A stretch of 13,834 nucleotides of DNA from Thermoplasmata archaeon (GCA_021792355.1 JAJYUV010000023.1:1-13834), one strand, 5' to 3'; shown: positions 6,741 through 13,161, numbered from the stretch's first letter. A program made the numbers and translations. Notes: generated from the sequence alone by a model not told the origin.

Positions 6741-7674
6741 TAAGATGAGGAGAGTAGTTGTGTTGAGTTTGTTTGTTGTGTTGTTGTTGAGTGGGACAGT
6801 AGTGAGTGTAATACAAACAACCCCCGCCCCACAAGCTCCACAAACCACACAAACCCTGCAGGCCATTCCACAGACGCCAGAGGCCAGCGGGGGGAATAAC
6901 ACGGCCAACATCAGTTTTTCGGGAAACGGGATACCCAATGGCATTCTATGGATGTTGGAAACGCAAGATGTTGCATTCAATTTTTCCAACAATTGGTTTT
7001 ATTGGAACACATTAAGCCCAGGATCTTACAAATATGTACTGGAAGCACCACCGGGATATTCCATATGGAACATATCTGTTTCGGTTCTTGTCCGAACCGC
7101 TCTATTTTTGACGATACCTGTGAATCAAAGAACGTATATTTTAACATTCAATATTTCGAACACTACGCATGAAATTTCTTTCCCGACCATACCAGTAGGA
7201 GCGTATGTTCATTTTACTGTGTATTTTGTGCATACTCCAAATCGGGTTATCTGGTATCCCTGGATCCTTGTTCTTATCGGGATAGTGGGTGGAACTTTGG
7301 GAATCATGGACGGTAATCGGAGAAGGAGAATCAAGAAGGGATACAAGGAAAACGAGGAGAGGAAGAAGATGGAAGGAATCATGGAGAATAAGACAGGAAC
7401 CTGGAAGAGAGAGGTAAGACCCCGCCCCAGGAAGGAGACCAGGAAAGAGACCAGGAAGGAACCTACTAAGGAGACCAAGAGGGAGACTAGTAAGGAGATC
7501 GAGGGGGAACCAATCCTGGATGAGGATATCCTGAGGGGCCAGAATCAAGCCCCACCGGAAACCTTGCCCCCGGCGAACCCAGAGAAGAAAGAGGAAGAAG
7601 AGGATGACGAGGAAGAGGACATGGAGAGGGAAGAGACGGATGAATTCAGCAGGTACATACAGGAGGGGAAATAG
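6733..7674 (+). CDS. Membrane-anchored surface protein with long charged cytoplasmic tail
   Basis: The 313-residue product has a signal peptide (residues 1-27: KMRR, then a Val/Leu-rich core), a proline-, threonine- and glutamine-rich linker (28-50), and one extracellular beta domain (about 55-168). That domain contains ISFSGNGIPNGILW and LSPGSYKYVLEAPPGYS, the same 'GLPSG-x-W' type as in the 740-aa surface protein. A membrane span follows (about 173-192), then a 120-residue cytoplasmic tail. The tail has a repeated KET motif (KETRKETRKEPTKETKRETSKE, about 234-255) and a highly acidic stretch. Such a tail could dock the membrane ATPase encoded next. The ATG at 6733 is chosen because it begins the signal peptide and follows CAGGTGA; it overlaps the peptidase stop by 8 nt. 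An upstream extension in this frame lies inside the peptidase gene and is rejected. Confidence 0.82.
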   Translation: MFSKMRRVVVLSLFVVLLLSGTVVSVIQTTPAPQAPQTTQTLQAIPQTPEASGGNNTANISFSGNGIPNGILWMLETQDVAFNFSNNWFYWNTLSPGSYKYVLEAPPGYSIWNISVSVLVRTALFLTIPVNQRTYILTFNISNTTHEISFPTIPVGAYVHFTVYFVHTPNRVIWYPWILVLIGIVGGTLGIMDGNRRRRIKKGYKENEERKKMEGIMENKTGTWKREVRPRPRKETRKETRKEPTKETKRETSKEIEGEPILDEDILRGQNQAPPETLPPANPEKKEEEEDDEEEDMEREETDEFSRYIQEGK

Positions 7675-9786
7675 ATGAGCGCATCACCAAGTCCGCAGAA
7701 GAGGTTATCCGGCAAGGAGTTGGCGGGGTTAGGGTTCGTAATTATGTTTGTTTCCATCATAGTGAGTATCGCCGCTTTTTCCCAGAATATCAACGAAGTA
7801 GTTTGGGGAGGCATAATCGGATTTTTCCTAGGTATAGCGGTCCCTGTCTTTCTAGCGGTACGACAGCATTATAAGAGGTCAGGTCATAGCAAGGTTCAAA
7901 TCAAGCAATTGAGCGGATACAATCTTTTTTTGATGATAGGCGAAGCCAAGGAATATGTACCTTCACAGAACGAAGAATTGCGATATAGTGGTAAACAATA
8001 CATCTATGAACCCTACAACCCTCCCATAGTTTACAGTTTATCGGATTATTTGAACACGAAATATCAGAATAAGAATATCGCCATCACGGGGATGAGCGGG
8101 TTCGGCAAGACGACCTTGCTTTACCATATTCTTCTACACAATCCCAATCACAAAATCATATTTGTCGTAAAGGGGTTTACTGACCTTTATTCCCAGCTAC
8201 CTCTCATTAACGGGCGCCCGGCCCCCACCCTGTACTTGCGGGATTATGCACCGAATGTATTCGAGGACAGGCAGTCGTTTATTGCCAGTTTTGAAACGGC
8301 GTTTTCTCCTACAAATCAAGGCATTATCGCAGCAAGTATCCCCTCACTCCTGAAGCAGATACTGGACGAGATGAAGACGAATTCATGGAAGGAATTCGTA
8401 GATGTTTTAGACCTGACTATAAGGAATGTGGATCAGAGGACACAGGGAATAGAATACCAGAGTCTTTTGTATATCCGGAATAACATAGATATTGTCATGC
8501 GGGACAAGCAGTATTCAATCAAGCTACCCCCGGATGTTGTGGTGGACTTCAGCGGACTGAGCGACCAGGAGATAGGGTTTTACGGAGAGTACCTGATGAG
8601 GCAGATATTCAACGAATTACTCAGCGGGAAGAGGGGGAAGACCACGTTTTTCCTAGACGAAGGACAGGTTTTCCTTGATGTCGGGAGTCGATCTATTATG
8701 AATAAGCTAGCAGCCCTTATCAGAGCCACTGGCAGCTTTGTGTTGTCCACGCAAATGCTCCAGACCATAGAGGGACCTATTCTGAGCAATTGCGCAACAC
8801 AGTTTTCCTTCAGGTTAACGGGAAGCGGGGACCTCTCCTCTCTAAGCAGAATCGACCCTACATATTCATGGACTGTGAGCCAGTTGGCCCCGTATACATT
8901 CATAGACTTGAATCAGGAAGCATCTCATCAGAAGGTCATCATATTTTCAGTCATGAATCCAAACATAAACACCATGCCCCCTATTCTTTGGACACCGGAA
9001 GAGGAAGGAGGAATGGTTCAAAAGAAGGATTTACCGGAATTGAACAGCACGGCATTTGAATCGGAGCTGGAAGAATATATCAATACGAGGAAAACACCTC
9101 CAGGCATCAGGGACATATCGTATCACTTTTCACAAAAGTATGGATGGGATGAAAAGGAAGTGCAACTGAAGCTCAAGGACAACGACCCCGAGAGTCCATT
9201 GCATGACCTAATTCAAGGAGGCAGGATATCCAGTTTTTACTTTGATTATGCTGGCAGGCCAGAGAAGCTCCCCTTGAAGAAGCTATACTATGCCAGCGGA
9301 AGCTACCAGGCACATGATTTTGTGCGGGATTACATAGCCGCTATTATCCAGAAGAGGTACCCGAGCTCTCCAGCAAGGATAGAGAGCCATGGAGAGAGTA
9401 TCACTGACATCGCATGGGAAGCAGGAGACACGAAGTACAGTATCGAAGTGGAAATGGGTACCAAGAGAGGGGCAGGAATATCAGAGACTGAGCTTAGGAT
9501 CCGGAAATACCAGCAGGATGGATATTCAGTACTAGTTATAGCGCCCAACGGGACGGCAAAGAATTCTATCATACAAAAATACAGTCAGTTGAGTGTCAAC
9601 GTTTACACCCCCAGGGAATTCGCAGAGAAGTTCAAGGGGGAGAATTCAGCAGCTCCAACTACGCCACCGCGGGAAGCACAGAAATCCAAGGACGCTTTAT
9701 GGAATAGTCCATCAGATACAGAACTAGCCAGCGGGCCAGAGGAAAAGGAAGAGCAGGAAGATGAGGGGGGAGGGGGTGATTGGTAA
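7675..9786 (+). CDS. Membrane-tethered HerA/VirB4-type ATPase with nuclease-like C-terminal domain
   Basis: The 703-residue protein starts with two membrane segments (about 17-35 and 44-62). The P-loop ATPase domain has Walker A GMSGFGKTT (139-147, K145), Walker B TTFFLDE (323-329, D328/E329) and the FVLSTQ motif (355-360) typical of HerA/FtsK/VirB4/TraG-like pumps. After a linker, residues about 545-650 show ESITDIAWEAG, then YSIEVEMGTK and RIRKYQQDGYSVLVIAPN. The D578...E591-x-E593...K597 order resembles a PD-(D/E)xK nuclease fold and recalls the 'LEVDRGT' motif of plasmid replication/relaxation proteins. The likely role is energising DNA (or protein) movement at the membrane, possibly with DNA cleavage in the same chain. 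GGAGGGG at 7662-7668 precedes the start, which abuts the previous stop. The tail is acidic (KEEQEDEGGGG). Confidence 0.82.
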   Translation: MSASPSPQKRLSGKELAGLGFVIMFVSIIVSIAAFSQNINEVVWGGIIGFFLGIAVPVFLAVRQHYKRSGHSKVQIKQLSGYNLFLMIGEAKEYVPSQNEELRYSGKQYIYEPYNPPIVYSLSDYLNTKYQNKNIAITGMSGFGKTTLLYHILLHNPNHKIIFVVKGFTDLYSQLPLINGRPAPTLYLRDYAPNVFEDRQSFIASFETAFSPTNQGIIAASIPSLLKQILDEMKTNSWKEFVDVLDLTIRNVDQRTQGIEYQSLLYIRNNIDIVMRDKQYSIKLPPDVVVDFSGLSDQEIGFYGEYLMRQIFNELLSGKRGKTTFFLDEGQVFLDVGSRSIMNKLAALIRATGSFVLSTQMLQTIEGPILSNCATQFSFRLTGSGDLSSLSRIDPTYSWTVSQLAPYTFIDLNQEASHQKVIIFSVMNPNINTMPPILWTPEEEGGMVQKKDLPELNSTAFESELEEYINTRKTPPGIRDISYHFSQKYGWDEKEVQLKLKDNDPESPLHDLIQGGRISSFYFDYAGRPEKLPLKKLYYASGSYQAHDFVRDYIAAIIQKRYPSSPARIESHGESITDIAWEAGDTKYSIEVEMGTKRGAGISETELRIRKYQQDGYSVLVIAPNGTAKNSIIQKYSQLSVNVYTPREFAEKFKGENSAAPTTPPREAQKSKDALWNSPSDTELASGPEEKEEQEDEGGGGDW

Positions 9787-10103
9787 TGAGTATGTTTACA
9801 AATGTTTCTGATTATCTTGACTGGGTTCATGAGATGTTAGGGATCGGCGCTAAGGAGGCAGGGAAGACTTTCGGGATGAGCTTGGCAGTTGTTGCAGGCG
9901 TTATTATGGCAGTATCCATACCATCAGTGATAGGGATAACTATCGTTCACTTTATACGCAGGCGACGAGAGCACGGGCAACAACCGGGTTTTGTCCAGGG
10001 AGCGCAGACATACAACAAAAGAGGCATGAATCCAGGGAGAGAGGAATCCGGGGAGCCCGAGTTTGTGAGGAGGGCAAGGGAGCGCCAGAGGGAGGGGAAG
10101 TAG
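9786..10103 (+). CDS. Single-span membrane protein (105 aa)
   Basis: A short N-terminal helix (NVSDYLDWVHEMLG) is followed by one membrane span (about 31-57) and a basic cytoplasmic tail rich in Arg, Gly and Gln (RRRREHGQQPGFVQ...RRARERQREGK). No family is recognised. The start overlaps the ATPase stop by one base (TAATG), with GGTGAT just upstream (9775-9780), so it should be made together with the ATPase and could be its membrane partner. The basic tail could bind nucleic acid or acidic partner tails (inference). Confidence 0.75.
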   Translation: MSMFTNVSDYLDWVHEMLGIGAKEAGKTFGMSLAVVAGVIMAVSIPSVIGITIVHFIRRRREHGQQPGFVQGAQTYNKRGMNPGREESGEPEFVRRARERQREGK

Positions 10104-11009
10104 ATGTTTAACCCATACAAGAGGTCCGACGACAAGCACGTATATGTATCGGGCATCCCGCCCTCTTTTTTTGAAATAGAAATAGCATATTTTCCACGGG
10201 AACTCAAGACCTCAGAACTGTCAGTTGACATCACAGCGGAGGCAGACGAGGACGAGGATGGTTATGGATATGCGCATACGCTAGCTGCACACACGGATAA
10301 GGGATACTGGTACGAGGCTATGCTGACCCACAACTGGCCATCGCGATGGAAGGAAGACGAAAAGGGACAAAAGTATCATTACCATTACAAAGGATACAGC
10401 GTGCAATTCCATATATGGAGTCCAACGAGGGAAATATACTGGTACGACGAGACGCACCTCCTAGGAGGGGAAAGGGTCGATGTAAGAGATGGAGAGCGAG
10501 TGAATTTAGCCATGCAACTCAAAGGGGATGAGGTTATCCTAGGAGTTTATGGAAGGAAGTCATACCAGGTGAAATACCCCAGTTATGGAGCAAGGCACTT
10601 TGTCGGTACAGACCTCAAGAGAGTGGATAACGGAATACAATTACACGAGAAGGGATACTTCACAGGGATAGCGCTTGAAAGGTATCATACAAAGTATATG
10701 TGGGGCGGGAAGAGAGATCACGTGCATACATTCAAGATGGTAGTTCCCACTAAGATTCAATATGGCAGTTTTGAAATCCATGCCCGGGACGACGCCACCA
10801 AGGAGCGTATGTATGACATGGCAGATACGGACATACAATTCGAGCCCCACTTCAACCATGATATGAAGATAGTAGATTTTTATGGAAATCCAGAAGGGGT
10901 AAACATCTTAGTCAGAGGGGAAGCATTCAGAAGACAAATCACGAATACGAAGACAGTAAAGTTATTGATAGGGGGTTATTGCCCCTTAAATCCCCTGCTA
11001 AAGCGTTGA
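10104..11009 (+). CDS. Hypothetical 301-residue protein, last gene of the long operon
   Basis: No family is recognised. The product is soluble, rich in Tyr, His, Trp and Lys, and full of short alternating beta-like segments (GYWYEAMLTHNW, YSVQFHIWSP, REIYWYDE, HVHTFKMVVPTKIQYGSFEIHA), suggesting a beta-sandwich or jelly-roll protein. No signal peptide or membrane segment is visible. GGAGGGG at 10091-10097 and direct abutment to the previous stop place it in the operon. A hairpin and T-rich stretch begin 25 nt after its stop. A structural or ligand-binding role would fit the composition, but there is no motif evidence. Confidence 0.78.
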   Translation: MFNPYKRSDDKHVYVSGIPPSFFEIEIAYFPRELKTSELSVDITAEADEDEDGYGYAHTLAAHTDKGYWYEAMLTHNWPSRWKEDEKGQKYHYHYKGYSVQFHIWSPTREIYWYDETHLLGGERVDVRDGERVNLAMQLKGDEVILGVYGRKSYQVKYPSYGARHFVGTDLKRVDNGIQLHEKGYFTGIALERYHTKYMWGGKRDHVHTFKMVVPTKIQYGSFEIHARDDATKERMYDMADTDIQFEPHFNHDMKIVDFYGNPEGVNILVRGEAFRRQITNTKTVKLLIGGYCPLNPLLKR

Positions 11010-11034
11010 TTATCATATTGACGTATGTTTTTAC

Positions 11035-11069
11035 CTCTCATAGAGAGAACAGGGCTATTTTTAATTTTA
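11035..11069 (+). terminator. Probable terminator of the long operon
   Basis: CTCTC-ATA-GAGAG (11035-11047) is a perfect 5-bp hairpin. It is followed by a T-rich tract (ATTTTTAATTTT, about 11058-11069), 25-60 nt after the last operon gene. In archaea the T-tract alone can terminate transcription. Confidence 0.5.
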
Positions 11070-11140
11070 AAGTGCCATCGAATAATTATTGTATTGAAAT
11101 TATAGACAGAAGATAGTTGAAATAATTGAGAGGGGGTTAA

Positions 11141-11235
11141 TACTATATAAATATGAAAATAATGTAAAAAATCCCTATAGGAGAAAAAGACCATGGTGAG
11201 TGGTAGGGTGTTCCAGGGAAGTCGTATTTTCTCTA
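11141..11235 (+). ncRNA. Candidate small RNA with TATA box and 5' hairpin
   Basis: TACTATATAA (11141-11150) is a good archaeal TATA box, predicting a transcript start near 11173. Right there begins a stem: CTA-tag-GAGAAAA (11175-11187) pairs with TTTTCTC-TAG (11227-11236), giving 10 pairs with one bulge. The enclosed 40 nt contain CCATGG and no long frame; only a 17-codon ORF starts inside. A structured transcript is a better fit than a coding one, but expression is not shown. GACC at 11188-11192 and GGTC at 11251-11254 could make a competing closure. Confidence 0.35.
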
Positions 11236-11328
11236 GTGGGAGTTGAAAGCGGTCAAAAATAGGTGTTTTAGTGATATTTTCTTCAGGTGTTACTTATATA
11301 TTTTTCTGGTTATATTTCTTTCTTCCGC

Positions 11329-11365
11329 CCCCCAAACCTTCACCATCTCCCCCAAACCTTCACCA
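11329..11365 (+). repeat. Two C-rich 17-nt direct repeats, period 20
   Basis: CCCCCAAACCTTCACCA occurs at 11329-11345 and again, identical, at 11349-11365. The spacing is 20 nt, about two helical turns, inside a strongly C-rich strand. It could be a protein-binding iteron pair or simple slippage. Confidence 0.75.
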
Positions 11366-11496
11366 ACCCCCGCCAACCTAGGATCAACCTTACCGCCCCC
11401 ACTCCCGCCAACTTGGATTAGGATCTTGAGGGGGGACTTCTGCCCCCTAGGTCAGGTCAACTTTTCCGCCAGGTTTTCCCAGGGGAAGGTCGGGAG

Positions 11497-11529
11497 GGAG
11501 TGGAATGGAGTGGAGTGAAGTGGAGTGCA
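11497..11529 (+). repeat. GGAGT/GGAAT pentamer tandem repeats
   Basis: About six consecutive units of the type GGAGT, GGAAT or GAAGT follow each other in a 5-nt period. The stretch at 11502-11520 is largely the reverse complement of the GCTCC/ACTCC array near 13403-13436: CTTC-R-CTCCACTCCAT matches at 15 of 16 positions. The two arrays therefore form a long-range inverted pair around the two-gene module. Confidence 0.7.
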
Positions 11530-11581
11530 GGGGGACACCCCCTACGAGTTTCAAAGAAACTCTACCCCCGGGTTCGGTGTC
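11530..11581 (+). other. Stacked hairpin element
   Basis: Two alternative outer pairings surround one inner hairpin. GAGTTTC-AAA-GAAACTC (11546-11562) is perfect. Around it GACACC (11534-11539) pairs with GGTGTC (11576-11581), and CCC (11540-11542) with GGG (11570-11572). Alternatively GGGGG-ACA-CCCCC (11530-11542) forms its own hairpin, mutually exclusive with the outer stem. It could be a structured RNA, a terminator or a DNA cruciform; no known class is recognised. Confidence 0.45.
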
Positions 11582-11620
11582 TTTTGAATAACCCCTCTCT
11601 CCTATTCTTTGTAGAACTCG

Positions 11621-11650
11621 CTTCAATCCCTTATAGGTCTTCAATCCCTT
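11621..11650. repeat. Duplicated 12-mer resembling the end of a CRISPR repeat
   Basis: CTTCAATCCCTT occurs at 11621-11632 and 11639-11650, period 18. On the minus strand this reads CCTATAAGGGATTGAAG, similar to the GGGATTGAA(A/G) 3' end of many archaeal CRISPR repeats. There is no array: the units are too close to hold a spacer. Confidence 0.4.
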
Positions 11651-11786
11651 GGGAGTGATCTATAGTTGTATCCTTATGATTATCTGTAATATTAATTTTA
11701 GTGTTGAATATTTGTGTTTGGCGTCATACAAAATAGCATTTTCGTTCTCTGACGAGAACTGCAATGCGGGAAGCAGGCAGATAGCG

Positions 11787-11868
11787 GGTTTTTCTATATA
11801 TTATGTATACACGATATATATACATAAAGTTTATATTCAAGCTTGTATTGTACTATTAGTGATAAGAA
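11787..11868 (+). promoter_or_regulatory. Promoter A, near-copy of the promoter before 13749
   Basis: The TATA box TTTATAT (11830-11836) predicts a start near 11860 and a leader of about 10 nt with GTGAT (11859-11863). Upstream lies a long alternating TA stretch (ATATATATACATA). AGCTTGTATTGTACTATTA (11840-11858) is identical to 13718-13736, and nearly everything from GTTTTTCTATATATT to the ATG aligns with the second copy. Conservation between the TATA box and the start site suggests a repressor or activator site shared by both genes. Confidence 0.75.
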
Positions 11869-12624
11869 ATGGAAAGTGTAATGGAAGAGACGGACAAAAT
11901 TGAATTGAACTTTTCTGAGGATGAATGGGATCTGTTCCTGGCAGAGGTAAAGAAGAGACCGAAGCCCCCGGAGAAGAAGTCAAAGGAAGAGATTGCCAGG
12001 GAACGAGAGAGAAGGGATTCAGATAGATTAGTCAGGGAAATCGGAGAAATGCGAAATAGGTTTAGCGCGGTTAAGACAGACGAAAGCCATATGGTAGTGA
12101 GAGCGGTAATTGTGCCAACCCCGCAAGGGGAAGGGGAAGTGGAATTCTACATCGGGAAGAGGAACGTAATCACAATCGGATACCAGCCAGACCGAGACCG
12201 ATCCAAGAACCTTTACAGCGCAGAAATGCCCCTGTTTCTAGTCAAGCCCGAATTGGAATACATAGGGACAGTGGCATGGACAGGGAACGACGGCACAAAG
12301 AGAATCGGAGTAGCCAAGGAGAATTGGAAAGACATGATCAAATGGATAGACGATACCATGGACATGCAGAAAGTTGCGAATTGTGCAGAGAGAATCCGGA
12401 AAAAGGAAAGGAGATACGGATGGATCGAAGACTTGACCGAGTATCGTATATTGGATCTCCCGGACGGAAATAATGGATACGCTTCCGGAGGATGCGTAAT
12501 AGAATGTATTCCTTATAATATACATGTAATAACCCGCCCGATGAGAGGGGACGGTAACCCTTCGAAATCCCCCCAGGGGATAGCGGGACAACCCGCGGAG
12601 TGTGGAAATGTATGTGACATCTGA
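11869..12624 (+). CDS. Hypothetical 251-residue protein, first gene of the ribozyme module
   Basis: No family is recognised. The N-terminus is acidic (MEETDKIELNFSEDEWDLFLAEVKK). A highly charged, probably coiled-coil segment follows (about 28-65: KKSKEEIARERERRDSDRLVREIGEMRNRF), then an alpha/beta domain (about 70-180: SHMVVRAVIVPTPQGEGEVEFYIGKRNVITIGYQ...) and a second part with KKERRYGWIEDLTEYRILDLPDG. There is no signal peptide or membrane span. Residue 5 is an alternative start. It is read from promoter A, and its transcript should continue through the ribozyme at 12678-12737 into the next gene, so the two are likely one transcription unit. Shared promoter sequence links it with the gene at 13749. 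Confidence 0.78.
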   Translation: MESVMEETDKIELNFSEDEWDLFLAEVKKRPKPPEKKSKEEIARERERRDSDRLVREIGEMRNRFSAVKTDESHMVVRAVIVPTPQGEGEVEFYIGKRNVITIGYQPDRDRSKNLYSAEMPLFLVKPELEYIGTVAWTGNDGTKRIGVAKENWKDMIKWIDDTMDMQKVANCAERIRKKERRYGWIEDLTEYRILDLPDGNNGYASGGCVIECIPYNIHVITRPMRGDGNPSKSPQGIAGQPAECGNVCDI

Positions 12625-12640
12625 AATGGAAACAAACAAA

Positions 12641-12669
12641 GGCGCCAGGATGGTACAGTGCGCCATCCT
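12641..12669 (+). other. Two mutually exclusive hairpins upstream of the ribozyme
   Basis: AGGATGG (12647-12653) pairs perfectly with CCATCCT (12663-12669). GGCGC (12641-12645) pairs with GCGCC (12660-12664); the two stems share bases and cannot form together. CATCC at 12664-12668 can also pair with GGATG at 12747-12751 just over the next start codon, so this segment may decide whether the ribozyme's distal stem I forms. Confidence 0.4.
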
Positions 12670-12677
12670 CAAAAAAA

Positions 12678-12737
12678 CCCACTGACGAGCTCGTGGAAGT
12701 CGAGCGAAACACCCGCCCCCGGGGACGAGTGTCTGGG
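12678..12737 (+). ncRNA. Hammerhead ribozyme (type I, self-cleaving)
   Basis: All core parts are in order. The first core strand CUGACGA is at 12682-12688. Stem II is GCUCG/CGAGC (12689-12693 with 12701-12705, 5 bp), closed by the 7-nt loop UGGAAGU. The second core strand GAAA is at 12706-12709. Stem III is CAC/GUG (12710-12712 with 12729-12731), extended by C-G, G-C and C-G pairs across two C-A mismatches. The cleavage triplet GUC is at 12731-12733. Stem I is CCCA (12678-12681) with UGGG (12734-12737), open-ended, hence type I. The A15.1-U16.1, G10.1-C11.1 and C15.2-G16.2 pairs of the canonical fold are all present. Cleavage is predicted after C12733, 11 nt before the ATG at 12745. Function is inferred from sequence. 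Confidence 0.85.
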
Positions 12738-12740
12738 GAT
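12735..12740 (+). promoter_or_regulatory. Shine-Dalgarno-like site overlapping ribozyme stem I
   Basis: GGGGAT lies 4 nt before the ATG at 12745 and differs by one base from the GGTGAT used before 9786 and 13749. Its first three G pair in stem I of the hammerhead, so the site should be partly hidden until the RNA cleaves and the short stem opens. Confidence 0.5.
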
Positions 12741-12744
12741 AAAC

Positions 12745-13161
12745 ATGGATGAAATAGATGAAATAGCTGCCCTGCAGAAGAAAAAGGCAATCCGGGAATA
12801 TCAGCAAGTTGCAATCAACGAGGCAATCGATGGTACTCTCAAAATCCAGGTGCAGACGCTAGAACGAGACACGCCCCTTGGAAGGCGCAAATACCAGATC
12901 GCAATCGGCAATTACGAGGGAATGAAATGTATTTTCGGGCACGGATCTATTGAATTGCCGAGACTTGTGCCGGGACTGATGTATATGTCGGATGGGGAAC
13001 ACAGGATATCCGAGCTGCCTCAGTGGCAGTCATGGCGCAGGACGCATGATCCGGAAAAGGTAAGAGACGAGTGCGAGCCGAAACCAGTTGATCAGTACGA
13101 TTTATCCACGCGCACTGTCTGGCATATCATGAGAGGCACCTGCAGGGACGACACCCGTTAA
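12745..13161 (+). CDS. Hypothetical 138-residue protein downstream of the ribozyme
   Basis: No family is recognised. An acidic N-terminal helix (MDEIDEIAALQKKKAIREYQQVAINEAI) is followed by beta-like segments (TLKIQVQTLERDT, KYQIAIGNYEGMKCIFGHGSIELPRLV, LMYMSDGEHRISELP) and a charged C-terminus. There is no signal or membrane segment. The ATG at 12745 is chosen over an upstream in-frame GTG (12658) because the stretch between them is the ribozyme and codes for low-complexity sequence. Translation of an uncleaved message would depend on a start region tied up in stem I. The gene ends at a hairpin plus T9 terminator. Confidence 0.72.
   Translation: MDEIDEIAALQKKKAIREYQQVAINEAIDGTLKIQVQTLERDTPLGRRKYQIAIGNYEGMKCIFGHGSIELPRLVPGLMYMSDGEHRISELPQWQSWRRTHDPEKVRDECEPKPVDQYDLSTRTVWHIMRGTCRDDTR

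Larger units (their letters stand above)
11010..11868. other. 859-nt structured non-coding region
   Basis: No convincing gene lies here; the open frames start at TTG or in the middle of repeats and lack ribosome-binding sites. In order it holds a terminator-like hairpin (11035-11069), a TATA box with a candidate small RNA (11141-11235), C-rich 20-nt repeats (11329-11365), GGAGT-type pentamers (11497-11529), stacked hairpins (11530-11581), a duplicated 12-mer (11621-11650) and the promoter of 11869. Confidence 0.6.

Noticed and set aside
11243..11518. Open frame of 91 codons with a hydrophobic N-terminus and proline-rich middle
   Set aside because: It starts at TTG without a ribosome-binding site, runs through the C-rich repeats and GGAGT array, and its proline-rich part is a by-product of C-rich repeats.
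11621..11650. A CRISPR array
   Set aside because: Only two 12-nt copies 18 nt apart are present, with no room for spacers and no cas genes; kept only as a repeat-like curiosity.
11749..11790. Second CTGACGA sequence, tested as another hammerhead core
   Set aside because: A CTGC/GCAG stem follows, but no GAAA core strand comes after it and no fitting stem I or III is found, so the ribozyme core is incomplete.
12658..12744. Upstream GTG extension of the 138-aa gene
   Set aside because: It would translate straight through the hammerhead ribozyme and has no ribosome-binding site. The ATG at 12745 follows GGGGAT and begins a normal protein.
12238..12814. Long minus-strand frames opposite the gene at 11869 and the ribozyme
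   Set aside because: They are antisense shadows of a coding region, with no ribosome-binding site, promoter or recognisable protein pattern.
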